A stretch of DNA of 64,000 nt, taken from positions 310,001 through 374,000 of the forward strand of contig NZ_CANLYL010000002.1 of NCBI RefSeq assembly GCF_947495275.1, read 5' to 3'. The notes under the pieces are model-generated. The model made no database searches, had not been told where the DNA came from, and was given only the letters and a program-made list of their open reading frames with translations. Position numbers and translations under genes: made by a program. Below are positions 1 to 9,241 of this stretch, piece by piece; positions within the stretch are counted from its first letter, which is position 1; each line of letters starts with the position of its first letter. This DNA comes from an uncultured Roseobacter sp. (GTDB taxonomy: Bacteria > Pseudomonadota > Alphaproteobacteria > Rhodobacterales > Rhodobacteraceae).

Positions 1-926
1 GGCGCGTGTCCCGTGATGGTTTTCAACCGGTCCACACCCAATCGTTCCGCGTTGCTTTTGATGCGCGCTGCGCGGTCCGCGCGTGGTTCAACGCAGGTTG
101 CCCGAAGCGATATGTGGCTCAGCAGCCATTCAATCGCAATCGAACCGGACCCGCCGCCAATGTCCCAAAGATGCTCAAACGGGCGCGGCGCCAGCGCAGA
201 GAGGGTCATGGCGCGCACCGGGCGTTTGGTCATCTGACCATCACTTTCAAACCACTCATCCGCACGGCCGCTGGCCAGAGGCATCGCCTGACCCTCGCCT
301 GCGATGTCAACAGCGACGCATACCGGGTGGGTGAAGGGTTTCGGCACCCCCGCATCGGCTTTGAAAGTGGTCACGCATTCCCTCGGACCGCCGAGCGCTT
401 CGAAAACGGTCAGGGTGGCAGCACCAAAGGTCTCGTGCGCCAAATATGAACATAATGCTTCAACGGCGGGCCCGTCACGCAGCAGCACGATCATTTTTGC
501 GCCTTGCGCCAGTGACGGGCGCAAACGTGTTAAAGGTGCTGCATGCAGGCCAAAGCAGGGTGTCTTTTCAAGCGACCATCCCATGCGGTTCGCCACCTGG
601 GAAAAGGTCGACGGCGCGGGCAGGCTGATCCATTCACCATCCGCCAGATGGCGGGCAAGAGTCGCGCCAGCCCCGAACCAGAACGGATCGCCAGAGGCCA
701 GAACCACGACCTGCCGACCGCGCAACCCCAGCAACATATCAATGCCATCGGCAAAAGGTACGGGCCATTCAATGGTTTGGCATGGCAAGCTGCCCAGCAG
801 CGCAAGGTGGCGGGGCGGACCCATCACGATTTCTGCAGCGCTCAGGGCGGATTGGCTTGCAGGTGGCAGGCCATTGAGGCCATCTTCGCCCAAACCGATT
901 ATGGTCACCCAAGGAGCCTCAGACAT
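1..926 (-). CDS. cobL: Precorrin-6Y C5,15-methyltransferase (decarboxylating), 3' end cut by window
   Basis: The reverse strand reads through without a stop from an ATG at 926 to the window edge, giving about 308 codons of a protein of the usual 400-odd residue CobL type. The N-terminus (MSEAPWVTIIGLGEDG) carries the GxGxDG motif of tetrapyrrole methylases, and an SGDPFWFG motif follows near residue 80. The second, CbiT-like methyltransferase domain starts at the WDIGGGSGSIAIEW motif near residue 285. The enzyme methylates precorrin-6Y at C5 and C15 and decarboxylates it. Its start codon shares the bases CATG with the divergent cobK start, so the two genes overlap by 2 bp. It belongs by strand and function to the riboswitch-led cob operon. 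The ribosome site is weak. Confidence 0.93.
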   Translation of the reverse strand, partial: MSEAPWVTIIGLGEDGLNGLPPASQSALSAAEIVMGPPRHLALLGSLPCQTIEWPVPFADGIDMLLGLRGRQVVVLASGDPFWFGAGATLARHLADGEWISLPAPSTFSQVANRMGWSLEKTPCFGLHAAPLTRLRPSLAQGAKMIVLLRDGPAVEALCSYLAHETFGAATLTVFEALGGPRECVTTFKADAGVPKPFTHPVCVAVDIAGEGQAMPLASGRADEWFESDGQMTKRPVRAMTLSALAPRPFEHLWDIGGGSGSIAIEWLLSHISLRATCVEPRADRAARIKSNAERLGVDRLKTITGHA

Positions 927-1680
927 GGCACCAAACCTGCTTGTTCTCGGCGGCACAACCGAAGCTACCGCGCTGTGTTGCGTGCTGGCGGCACAGGGCG
1001 TTCGCGGCACCGTTTCCTTTGCCGGGCGCGTTGCGCGACCCGTCCGTCAACCGCTGCCCCAGCGGGTGGGCGGGTTTGGCGGGGTGGACGGTCTTGTGGC
1101 CTTTCTGCGGTCCGAAAAGATAACCCATGTGGTCGATGCAACCCATCCTTTCGCCGCACAAATGAGTTTCAATGCGGTTGAGGCCTGCGCGCGCACCGAC
1201 ATCCCGCTTACGGCTTTGACCCGTGCACCCTGGTGCAGCGTGGTCGGAGATAGCTGGACCCATGTGCGCGATATTCCCGAGGCGGTTGCCACCCTTCATG
1301 GCCCGCCGGAGCGGGTGATGCTGGCCATCGGGCGCATGCATCTGGCTGATTTCGCGCCGAACCCGCAGCATTTCTATCTTCTGCGGCTTGTTGATCCACC
1401 GCAGGAGCCGCCGCCCTTCCCGGACCACCATGTTCTTGTGGATCGTGGACCCTTCGATAGTGACAGTGACCTTGCGCTGATGCGGGAGCATCGGATTTCG
1501 CGGGTTGTGTCCAAAAATTCCGGTGGCACAGGTGCTTACGCCAAAATCGCCGCAGCGCGCAGATTGGCTGTGCCGGTCATCATGATCGACCGACCGCCGG
1601 TTCCGCGACGTCTGGAGGTTCATAGCCCCGAGGCGGTTTTGCACTGGCTGCATCACGGGGTCACCGATCTGGGGGTGTAG
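925..1680 (+). CDS. cobK: Precorrin-6A reductase, encoded antisense inside the cob operon
   Basis: The 251-residue protein begins MAPNLLVLGGTTEA, the nucleotide-binding glycine-rich start of CobK/CbiJ, and contains the DATHPFA motif near residue 72 and the conserved SKNSGG stretch near residue 195. It reduces precorrin-6A to dihydro-precorrin-6A using NADPH. The ATG at 925 has an ideal AAGGAG at 911-916; longer in-frame readings upstream run through cobL and are not credible. It is the only gene of the cob cluster on the plus strand. Its start overlaps cobL by 2 bp and its last 28 bp overlap the 3' end of cobJ. It therefore cannot be expressed from the riboswitch transcript and needs a promoter within cobL. 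Confidence 0.94.
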   Translation: MAPNLLVLGGTTEATALCCVLAAQGVRGTVSFAGRVARPVRQPLPQRVGGFGGVDGLVAFLRSEKITHVVDATHPFAAQMSFNAVEACARTDIPLTALTRAPWCSVVGDSWTHVRDIPEAVATLHGPPERVMLAIGRMHLADFAPNPQHFYLLRLVDPPQEPPPFPDHHVLVDRGPFDSDSDLALMREHRISRVVSKNSGGTGAYAKIAAARRLAVPVIMIDRPPVPRRLEVHSPEAVLHWLHHGVTDLGV

Positions 1681-2405
1681 ACGATGGGCGCTCCCTTTCG
1701 CTCGATGATCCGCGTGGCCGAAGACCCCACGATAACCATCGTGCGCATATCGGCCATTTCCGGTTGTGCCTCCGGCAGCGGAACAACGCGTATATCTTCG
1801 TCAGGTGTTGTGACGGCGCGCGCAAAGATCACCGGGCGGGCATCGCCACAGGCGGCTTTCAGGATGTCCAGCGTTTTCGCAAAGCCTTCGGGGCGCGATT
1901 TCGAGCGCGGATTGTAAAAGGCCATGGCGAAATCGGCTTCAACGGCCAACCGCAAACGCTTTTCGATCACGGCCCAGGGTTTCAGATTATCGCTAAGGTT
2001 GATGGCGCAAAAATCATGCCCCAGTGGCGCACCGGCCTGTGCCGCCGCAGCCAGCATGGCGGTGATGCCCGGTGCCACGGTGATCTCCAGATCGCGCCAC
2101 TGGTCCGGTCCTGCCTCAACCGCCTCAAAAACAGCGGCAGCCATGGCGAAAACGCCCGGGTCGCCCGAAGAGACCACAACCACACGCCGTCCCGCCGCCG
2201 CCATTTCCAACGCATGGCGAGACCGGTCAATCTCGACCCGGTTATCGCTTGCATGCAACTCCAGACCAGCACGCTGTGTCACGCGGGCGACATAAGGAAT
2301 GTAGCCGACAATATCCGTGGCCTCAGCCAGCGCTTTGCTAACCTCCGGCGTGATCAGATCATCACGGCCCGGCCCAAGCCCTGCAATGACCAGCCAGCCG
2401 CTCAT
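1653..2405 (-). CDS. cobJ: Precorrin-3B C17-methyltransferase
   Basis: This 250-residue tetrapyrrole methylase starts MSGWLVIAGLGPGRDDLITPE, with the GxGPG SAM-binding motif, and has the second family motif SSGDPGVFAMA near residue 80 and an AFYNPRSKSR segment typical of CobJ/CbiH. It performs C17 methylation and ring contraction in the aerobic corrin pathway. Start ATG at 2405 overlaps the cobI stop by 4 bp (ATGA), implying translational coupling. The 3' end overlaps the convergent cobK by 28 bp. Confidence 0.95.
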   Translation of the reverse strand: MSGWLVIAGLGPGRDDLITPEVSKALAEATDIVGYIPYVARVTQRAGLELHASDNRVEIDRSRHALEMAAAGRRVVVVSSGDPGVFAMAAAVFEAVEAGPDQWRDLEITVAPGITAMLAAAAQAGAPLGHDFCAINLSDNLKPWAVIEKRLRLAVEADFAMAFYNPRSKSRPEGFAKTLDILKAACGDARPVIFARAVTTPDEDIRVVPLPEAQPEMADMRTMVIVGSSATRIIERKGAPIVYTPRSVTP

Positions 2406-3130
2406 GGTCGGCGTCCCTGACCGTGCACCACGATGATGGAGAAGTAAGGCGTGATCCTGTCACCGGCCTCTGCCAGTTTCTGCACGGATTGATTGGGCAT
2501 GCTGGCATATTCAACGAGCCAGGCGTCGTCGAATTTTCCGGCCTGCTTCAGCGCCGATTTCACCTTGTCAAAGTGCCTGCCTATTTTCATCACCACGACC
2601 GCGTCACTTTGCGCCATGCGTTCGGCCAGAATGTCGCCGGGCAGGGTGCCCATCAGAACGGTCAGGATGTCGTCACCCCAGGTGACCGGTTGCCCCGTGG
2701 CTGTCCAGGCCGCTGACATGCCGCTGATGGCAGGCACAACCTGAACCGGCACATGGTTTTTCAGCCGTGTATAGAGATGCATGAAAGAGCCGAAAAAGAA
2801 GGGGTCTCCTTCACAAAGCACCACGACGTCCTCGCCGCCATCAAGCAAGCCGCGCAAGTGCCGTGTGCAGTCAGAATAGAAATCGGACAAGGCAGCGTTA
2901 TAGCCTGGATCGGTCACCGGGATTTCCGTGGTGACCGGGTATTCCATCGGAAATTCAACCACATCAGCGCGCAGCATCCCGTTGACAATGCGGCGTGCTT
3001 GCCCGGACCTGCCTGCTTTGCGAAAAAACGCCACGTGGCGCGCGTCACGTAGCAACCTGTCCGCGCGCACGCTCATCAGATCGGGATCGCCCGGGCCCAG
3101 ACCCACACCGTGAAGGGTCCCCGAACTCAT
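2402..3130 (-). CDS. cobI: Precorrin-2 C20-methyltransferase
   Basis: The 242-residue protein begins MSSGTLHGVGLGPGDPDLMS and carries VVVLCEGDPFFFGSFMH near residue 100, the two SAM-site motifs of CobI/CbiL. It converts precorrin-2 to precorrin-3A. The reading frame is open further upstream into cobH, but the ATG at 3130 was chosen because it gives the family N-terminus and a 4-bp overlap with the cobH stop. It lies between cobH and cobJ in the aerobic cobalamin operon. Confidence 0.95.
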   Translation of the reverse strand: MSSGTLHGVGLGPGDPDLMSVRADRLLRDARHVAFFRKAGRSGQARRIVNGMLRADVVEFPMEYPVTTEIPVTDPGYNAALSDFYSDCTRHLRGLLDGGEDVVVLCEGDPFFFGSFMHLYTRLKNHVPVQVVPAISGMSAAWTATGQPVTWGDDILTVLMGTLPGDILAERMAQSDAVVVMKIGRHFDKVKSALKQAGKFDDAWLVEYASMPNQSVQKLAEAGDRITPYFSIIVVHGQGRRP

Positions 3131-3756
3131 TCCGCGCGGCTCGCGATGGCATTGATGGCGGCCACGGTAATCGCACTGCCGCCCAACCGTCCTTGAACGA
3201 TGCAACAGGGCACCGGTTGATCGGTCCAAAGCGCCTCTTTGCTTTCCATCGCACCCACAAAGCCGACCGGGCATCCGATGATGGCGGCAGGGCGTGGGCA
3301 GGCGGGATCCTGCAGCATGTTGAGCAGGTGAAACAGTGCCGTCGGCGCGTTGCCGATGGCGACCAATGCGCCGCTCAGATGTGGCCGCCACAATTCAAGG
3401 GCCGCGGCGGATCGGGTGTTTTGCATTTTCGCAGCCAGATCGCGGACACCGTCATCATGCAGGGTGCAAATGACCTCGTTGTTTGCAGGCAGGCGCGGGC
3501 GCGTCACACCTTCGCTGACCATACGCGCGTCACATAAGATCGGTGCACCCGCCTGCAACGCCGCCCGTGCGGTATCCGCAAAACCCGGGGAAAACCGGAT
3601 GTCGTCTTCCAGCCCCACCAGACCGGCTGCATGGATCATGCGCACGGCGATTTGTTCTTCATCTTTTGTGAAACGCCCGAGGTTTGCTTCGGCCCGGATC
3701 GTCGCGAAAGACTGCTGATAGATCGCCGCCCCGTCTGTTTCGTAGCTATAACTCAT
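3127..3756 (-). CDS. cobH: Precorrin-8X methylmutase
   Basis: The 209-residue protein matches CobH/CbiC. It has the histidine-containing VRMIHAAGLVG segment (the family uses a single catalytic His), a CDARMVSEGVTR segment, and a C-terminal IIGCPVGFVGAMESKEAL stretch. It moves the C11 methyl group to C12, turning precorrin-8X into hydrogenobyrinate. The ATG at 3756 (MSYSYETDG) overlaps the end of cobG by 4 bp; the open frame upstream of it is cobG coding sequence read in another frame. Confidence 0.95.
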   Translation of the reverse strand: MSYSYETDGAAIYQQSFATIRAEANLGRFTKDEEQIAVRMIHAAGLVGLEDDIRFSPGFADTARAALQAGAPILCDARMVSEGVTRPRLPANNEVICTLHDDGVRDLAAKMQNTRSAAALELWRPHLSGALVAIGNAPTALFHLLNMLQDPACPRPAAIIGCPVGFVGAMESKEALWTDQPVPCCIVQGRLGGSAITVAAINAIASRAE

Positions 3757-4889
3757 GGATGGCTCGCCAATTCTGCCAGAGTGTCGTCGGGCCGCAGCCC
3801 TGATTTTTCCGGGGCATCCCACGCATGCCCATTGCGAACAAGGTCAAATCCACCGGAATTGCCGACAAAAACCGTATCTGCGGCGGATTTTCTTGCACAT
3901 CCCTTGGCGCAGCCCGATATATGCAGGCTGCCGCTGATGCTGGGCGCGAGACGGCGCGCGAGTTCACGTGTTTTCACCGTTGCGCTGGCACAGAAAGGTG
4001 CGCCGGGGCAGGCGTCGATCTTCAACAAGGGATCGTCGGGGTGGGTGACAAAACCATCGAGGTTTCTTGCCTGAACACCTTCCAGCAGAAGCAAGCGCCA
4101 AGGCGTCAGGCGGATGGCTGGCACGCCGTTTTGCTGTATCAACCGGGCCAGCGTTTCGACATGCATTTGACCAAAAGCCGCGCCCACCAGCGTTCCTGGC
4201 GGGTGCTGACCGGGTTGGGGTTGCGGGGACGCGGCTCTCGGCGCGCAAAGCTGCCAGCTTTCCGGCAATGACCTGTGCGACAGAACATGCGCCATGCGTC
4301 GGTTGTCGGCTGTGCGGTTGGCCACAAACCACTCGGCCAGTTCCAGAACGGCTGCGATCTCCTCTCCTCTGGCCACGGGCAATCCTTTGATCGCCCCGTC
4401 AGCGCGCACCAGACTGCCTTGGTCATATCGCTCGATCCGAATGTCGGCTGAAGCGTTTTGCAATACGCGCTCCGGTTCCAGATCGACCGCAAAACCGAAT
4501 TTGGCGGGCAGCTCTGGCAGGTCTGGAAGCGCCTGCAAAAGCGCGCGCGCGACGCGGGCGGTCTCGCCGTCATTTTCCCAAAAGGGCGAGACAATGATAT
4601 TTCTGCGCGCTTCCAGTTCCGGGGTTTCATCCAAAAGCCCCAACGCGTTCAACCCGTCCAGCACAGTGTCGAAACCGCCATCCGCGACACCGCGAATTTG
4701 CAGGTTTGCGCGATTGGTCAGATCAATAAAGCCGTTTCCATATGTGTCTGCGAGGTCACACAGCCCAAGCATTTGCGCAGCGGTCAAGCGTGCCAAAAAC
4801 GGGCGCACGCGCACGATCAACCCGTCGCCCGATTGCATGGGGCGGAAAGCGCCGGGGCACCAGCCCTTGACCGATGGGCGCCCGGTCAC
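3753..4889 (-). CDS. cobG: Precorrin-3B synthase (iron-sulfur/siroheme-type monooxygenase)
   Basis: This 378-residue protein resembles the sulfite/nitrite reductase fold. It starts with the family signature KGWCPGAFRPMQSGDGLIVR and has an NRANLQIRG segment near residue 65. Four cysteines suited to a 4Fe-4S cluster lie near C294, C300, C327 and C331 (CPGAPFC and GCAKGC). It makes precorrin-3B using oxygen and so marks the aerobic pathway. I chose GTG at 4889 because GTGA overlaps the cobN stop, and the ATG at 4937 would lie well inside cobN. Its 3' end overlaps cobH by 4 bp. Confidence 0.92.
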   Translation of the reverse strand: MTGRPSVKGWCPGAFRPMQSGDGLIVRVRPFLARLTAAQMLGLCDLADTYGNGFIDLTNRANLQIRGVADGGFDTVLDGLNALGLLDETPELEARRNIIVSPFWENDGETARVARALLQALPDLPELPAKFGFAVDLEPERVLQNASADIRIERYDQGSLVRADGAIKGLPVARGEEIAAVLELAEWFVANRTADNRRMAHVLSHRSLPESWQLCAPRAASPQPQPGQHPPGTLVGAAFGQMHVETLARLIQQNGVPAIRLTPWRLLLLEGVQARNLDGFVTHPDDPLLKIDACPGAPFCASATVKTRELARRLAPSISGSLHISGCAKGCARKSAADTVFVGNSGGFDLVRNGHAWDAPEKSGLRPDDTLAELASHP

Positions 4890-7800
4890 TGAGCGGCCTC
4901 GAGGCTGGCAAGGATCGAATTCCGGCGCGTTTGCCACAAGCCTGCGGCATGTAATTCGGCAAACCGCTGCACCATGGCTTCGCGGGCCTCGGGGTTGGCG
5001 TCTTGCAGGAATTGATCGGTATCCGCGTGCCCGATTGTGGCATCATGGTAGAGGTCAAAAAGATGCGGGGAAACCGCCCCGGCCAGATGGGCGAAAGCGG
5101 CCATGTGATCGAGCGTTGCGGCAATTTCCGCGGCACCTCGGAAGCCGTGATTGCGCATGCCGTTGATCCAAGCGGGGTTCGCGGCGCGGGCCTGAACGAC
5201 ACGCGCGATCTCTTCCGGCAGGGCGCGCGCACGGGGGCGGGTGGGGTCCGTGTTATCCAGATGATAAAGGGCGGCCTTGCCCCCCGTGATCGCCTGTGCT
5301 GCCGCAAACCCGGCCTCATGTGCGGCATAGTCCGCGGCCAGCAACAGATCGGTTTCCGGCAGATCCTGCGCGTGCACGAAACTGTCGGCTTGTGCGACGC
5401 GCCTGCGAATTCCGGCCTCATTTCGCTGAGCGTCATCGCCCTCTAGCGCCCAGGCACTGGCGCGCAGCCAAGCCTCCCCGGCAGCTTTGCGGCCTGCTTC
5501 TGTGAAAGTCTGGGCGGCATCTGTCATGCCCACGCCAAAGCTGCCCGGGGCCGGACCGAAGACGCGGGCAAGATCGGACCCTTCCACATACGGGTTCCAG
5601 TCAGGGGCCTCATCGCGCGCCGCAAGTGCCCGTATTGCTTGAGAAAATAGCGAGGACAGGGTTGGAAACACATCGCGGAACAGCCCGGAGACACGCAAAG
5701 TTACGTCGAGGCGCGGGCGGTCCAATTCGGTGATTGGCAACACCTCAACGCCGGAGACGCGCTCCGATCCTGCATCCCAGACAGGCCGCACCCCCAGCAG
5801 GTGCAGCGCCATGGCAAAATCCTCGCCAGCCGTGCGCATGGTGGCCGAGCCCCAAAGATCGACAATCAGCCCCCGGGGCCAGTCGCCCGAATCCTGTAAA
5901 TGCCGCCGCACCAGCTCTTCCGCCAGCCGGACCCCCTGAGCATGGGCCGCGCGTGTGGGTACGGCGCGCGGATCGGTGGTGTAGAGGTTGCGGCCCGTGG
6001 GCAGCACATCCGTGCGGCCGCGATAGGGGGAGCCGGAGGGACCGGCCGCGATCCGCTGCCCGTCCAGCGCCGCCAGCAGGGCGCTGCGTTCAGACTGCGC
6101 CGATGTCTGCGTATCAAAGCCTGTCTTACCGGGCGGAGATCTGCCCCAGATGTGCAACCCTTCGCCGAACTGGCTTTCCTTGATGTCGCAGACAAAGCGG
6201 TCGATACGGGTGATGGCCTCGGCACTGCAACTGGCCTGCTCCAGCCCTAAATCCTGTTCTACACCAAGGGCTTGCGCCTCAGCACGGATATCGTCCTGCA
6301 ACCGGTCGCGGCGGCGCGGGTCCAGCCCGTCGGCATTGGAAAACTCATCCAGCAGCGCCTCCAGTCGGACCAGCCGTTCAGGGGTGTCGCTGGGGCGCAG
6401 GGGCGGCGGGATATGGCCCAGCGTGACCGCGCCGATGCGCCTTTTGGCCTGTGCCGCCTCGCCGGGATCGTTGACGATGAACGGATAGATGACCGGCAGC
6501 GCGCCGGTCAATACCTCCGGCCAGCAAGTAGCTGATAACGCGACGGATTTTCCGGGAAGCCATTCCAGCGTGCCATGTGCGCCGATGTGAACCAGCGCAT
6601 CCACGCGGCTTTGAAGCCAGAGATAGAAGGCCACATAGCGGTGGCGCGGGGTGCGCGACAGATCGTGGTAGTCATCGACCCGCTGGGCCGCCCTGCCGCG
6701 TTCCGGTTGCAGCGCGATCAGGGCCTTTCCCACTTGGCTGACCGGGAACTCAAACGCGCCGTCGCAGACCATCGGGTCGTCTTCGGGCGGGCCCCAGACG
6801 GTCTCAAGATCGCGGCGCAAAACCTCCGGCAGGCGGGCCAGTGCGATGCGATAGGAGGCCAGATCCCAGCGGCAAACCCCTTGTATGATTTGCGTATGAC
6901 ATCCGTGCACAGATGGTATGTCATATCCATGCCCGCGCAGATCCGCCAAAATCGCCTGTGCGGAGGCCGGGGCATCTAGGCCCACGGCGTGGCCCATGTT
7001 CCAGTCCTTGCCCGGATAGGTGGAGAGCAGCAGGGCGACATGGCGGTCACCTGCGGGTTTGCGCGCCAGTTCCAGCCAGCCGTGCACGCGGGCCGCAACC
7101 GCTTCGACCCGCTCGGTTTCCGCCGCATGGGCAAAGCGCGCGTATTCCAGATGGGCATCCCGCACACCCGGCTCCTTGAAGGAGACGACACCGCCCATGA
7201 TCCGCCCGTCCACTTCCGGCAGCACCACATGCATGGCCAGATCCGCCGGGGACAGACCCCGTTCCGCTTCGGCCCAGGCCTTGCGCGTGGATGTGGCGAG
7301 CGCCACCTGAAACACCGGCACGTCTGCGGCGTCCAGCGGCGATGTCCCGTCCTCGCCCTTGCCGCTGAAAGCGGTGGCATTCACAATCGCCGCCGGTGCC
7401 AGGTGCGCAACCTGACGGCGGAGCCAGCCCGCCGCCTGCGGGGCCTTGAGCGAGGGCGCAAAAAGGCCAAGCGGCTCATAGCCGCGCGCCTCGAACGCCG
7501 CGAACAGCGCCTCGACCGGGGCCAGATCGGCGGCCACCAGATAGGAGCGGTAGAAGGTCACAAGGATGCGCGGTTTTTGATCTGGTTTTTGCGCAAAGGC
7601 GGGGCAGGTCACACCGTGCGCCGGTGTCCAGGCGCCGACGGTTGGCAGGGTCTTGGCGCCTTTGACCGGTCCGGCATAAAGCCCTGCGGCGAGTGCAAGC
7701 TGTGCAAGGGCTGCCTGTGCCGCGACGATGCCGCCGGTATCGCACAGATGGCTCAACCGGCGCAGGGTGGAGACCGGCAGGGTGGCGAATGCGTCCAGCC

Positions 7801-8176
7801 GGGTATCGACGCGCCCGTCCGCTGGCAGAACGGCCAGCGCGATGCCGCGGCGCTGGGCCAGTGCGCGGACCTGCTGCAACCCGTAGGACCAGTAAGGCAC
7901 GCCGCCGATGAGCCGGATCAGAATGCCCTTTGCCCCCTCCAGCGTCTGCGCCACATAGGTGTCGACCGACAGGGGGTGTTTGAGGGCCACCAGATTGGCC
8001 AACCGCAGGCTGGGCAAGCGCCCCTCCGGCCCGCCGCCGCGCCGCCAGCCTTCCGCAAAAGCGCCAAGGTCACTGTCGGAAAACGACAAGACCACCAGAT
8101 CGGCAGGGCTCTGGCCCAAATCCGTCGGCGTCTCGGTTTCCTCCAACCCGTGGCTTTCGCGGAAAACGACGTGCAT
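4886..8176 (-). CDS. cobN: Cobaltochelatase subunit CobN
   Basis: This 1096-residue protein is the large subunit of the ATP-dependent aerobic cobaltochelatase (CobN with CobS and CobT), which inserts cobalt into hydrogenobyrinate a,c-diamide. It has the CobN/magnesium-chelatase H signature VHIGAHGTLEWLPGK near residue 540. Other family segments include IGGVPYWSYGLQQ near the N-terminus and NHGFRGAAEI near the C-terminus. It is somewhat shorter than the roughly 1270-residue Pseudomonas denitrificans protein. Its stop overlaps the cobG GTG start, and only 6 bp separate it from cobW. The cobS and cobT partners are not in this window. Confidence 0.95.
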   Translation of the reverse strand: MHVVFRESHGLEETETPTDLGQSPADLVVLSFSDSDLGAFAEGWRRGGGPEGRLPSLRLANLVALKHPLSVDTYVAQTLEGAKGILIRLIGGVPYWSYGLQQVRALAQRRGIALAVLPADGRVDTRLDAFATLPVSTLRRLSHLCDTGGIVAAQAALAQLALAAGLYAGPVKGAKTLPTVGAWTPAHGVTCPAFAQKPDQKPRILVTFYRSYLVAADLAPVEALFAAFEARGYEPLGLFAPSLKAPQAAGWLRRQVAHLAPAAIVNATAFSGKGEDGTSPLDAADVPVFQVALATSTRKAWAEAERGLSPADLAMHVVLPEVDGRIMGGVVSFKEPGVRDAHLEYARFAHAAETERVEAVAARVHGWLELARKPAGDRHVALLLSTYPGKDWNMGHAVGLDAPASAQAILADLRGHGYDIPSVHGCHTQIIQGVCRWDLASYRIALARLPEVLRRDLETVWGPPEDDPMVCDGAFEFPVSQVGKALIALQPERGRAAQRVDDYHDLSRTPRHRYVAFYLWLQSRVDALVHIGAHGTLEWLPGKSVALSATCWPEVLTGALPVIYPFIVNDPGEAAQAKRRIGAVTLGHIPPPLRPSDTPERLVRLEALLDEFSNADGLDPRRRDRLQDDIRAEAQALGVEQDLGLEQASCSAEAITRIDRFVCDIKESQFGEGLHIWGRSPPGKTGFDTQTSAQSERSALLAALDGQRIAAGPSGSPYRGRTDVLPTGRNLYTTDPRAVPTRAAHAQGVRLAEELVRRHLQDSGDWPRGLIVDLWGSATMRTAGEDFAMALHLLGVRPVWDAGSERVSGVEVLPITELDRPRLDVTLRVSGLFRDVFPTLSSLFSQAIRALAARDEAPDWNPYVEGSDLARVFGPAPGSFGVGMTDAAQTFTEAGRKAAGEAWLRASAWALEGDDAQRNEAGIRRRVAQADSFVHAQDLPETDLLLAADYAAHEAGFAAAQAITGGKAALYHLDNTDPTRPRARALPEEIARVVQARAANPAWINGMRNHGFRGAAEIAATLDHMAAFAHLAGAVSPHLFDLYHDATIGHADTDQFLQDANPEAREAMVQRFAELHAAGLWQTRRNSILASLEAAQ

Positions 8177-8182
8177 GGCAGC

Positions 8183-9241
8183 TTACTCGGCGGCCTCGAC
8201 GGCCCGCGCGCCCAGAACGGCGCGGATCGTGTCGGCGTTGATGTCGTCATGTTCAGCGATCACGACCAGACGGCCCTGACGCGCCTCGCCGGGCTGCCAT
8301 GGACGGTCGTATTGATGACGCACACGCGCGCCCACGGCCTGCACCAGCAGACGCATGGGTTTGCCGCTGACCGCCGCGTAGCCCTTGACGCGCAGGATGT
8401 TGTGATCATTGGCCAGCGTTTCAACCGCGCGCACCAGATCGGCAGGATCTGCCTGTTCGGGGATATCGACCACGATGCTTTCGAAATCATCATGTTCGTG
8501 ATCGTCATGCCCGTCGTGATGGCTGGGGCGCGCGTCCATGTCATCCTCTGCCGCAGCCTCCAGCCCGAGGATCACGCGCGGGTCCACGATACCTTCGGCC
8601 ACTTCGACCACGGGCAGCGCGCGGGGGGCTTCGGCGGCGATGATCGCCTTGGCCTTTGCCACGCCGTCGGGTCCGGCCAGATCGGGTTTGGTCAGCAGGA
8701 TGATGTCGGCGCAGGAAATCTGATCCTCGAAAACCTCCGACAGGGGCGTTTCGTGATCAATGCTTTCGTCCGCTGCGCGCTGGGCGTCCACAGCCGCCAC
8801 ATCCGGGGCAAACCGTCCTGCAGCCACGGCCTCGGCATCGGCCAGAGCGATCACGCCGTCGACGGTGATTTTCGAGCGGATATCGGGCCAGTCGAAAGCC
8901 TTGAGCAGTGGTTTTGGCAGCGCCAGCCCAGAGGTCTCAATCAGGATGTGATCGGGGCGCGGATCGAGCGCCATCAAAGCCTCGATGGTGGGGATGAAAT
9001 CGTCTGCCACGGTGCAGCAGATGCAGCCATTGGCCAGTTCCATGATGTTTTCCGCCGGACAATCGGGGATCGCGCAGCTTTTCAGGATGTCGCCATCCAC
9101 ACCCACATCGCCGAATTCATTGACCACAATGGCCAGACGTTTGCCGCCGGGGTTCTGCATCAACTGACGCACAAGGGTGGTTTTGCCGGAGCCGAGAAAC
9201 CCGGTGATCACGGTGACGGGAAGTTTGGCAAGATCAGTCAT
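8183..9241 (-). CDS. cobW: CobW family GTPase, metal-chaperone-like
   Basis: The 352-residue protein has a P-loop (GFLGSGKTT, residues 14-22) and the COG0523 metal-binding CxCC motif (CICC, residues 73-76). A histidine/aspartate-rich linker around residues 245-260 (HHDGHDDHEHD) and a C-terminal CobW_C domain follow. Known family members are GTP-dependent metallochaperones; position directly before cobN suggests cobalt delivery to the chelatase, which is inference. Start ATG at 9241 (MTDLAKLPV) was preferred over an upstream in-frame ATG because it fits the family N-terminus; it overlaps the DUF1636 gene by 8 bp. Confidence 0.93.
   Translation of the reverse strand: MTDLAKLPVTVITGFLGSGKTTLVRQLMQNPGGKRLAIVVNEFGDVGVDGDILKSCAIPDCPAENIMELANGCICCTVADDFIPTIEALMALDPRPDHILIETSGLALPKPLLKAFDWPDIRSKITVDGVIALADAEAVAAGRFAPDVAAVDAQRAADESIDHETPLSEVFEDQISCADIILLTKPDLAGPDGVAKAKAIIAAEAPRALPVVEVAEGIVDPRVILGLEAAAEDDMDARPSHHDGHDDHEHDDFESIVVDIPEQADPADLVRAVETLANDHNILRVKGYAAVSGKPMRLLVQAVGARVRHQYDRPWQPGEARQGRLVVIAEHDDINADTIRAVLGARAVEAAE

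Noticed and set aside
304..924. Plus-strand N-terminal extension of cobK
   Set aside because: The frame is open but lies fully antisense to cobL, has no family similarity, and ATG 925 has a perfect ribosome site and the CobK N-terminus.
919..1656. Long minus-strand open frame opposite cobK
   Set aside because: It is antisense to a clear CobK and has no recognisable family pattern.
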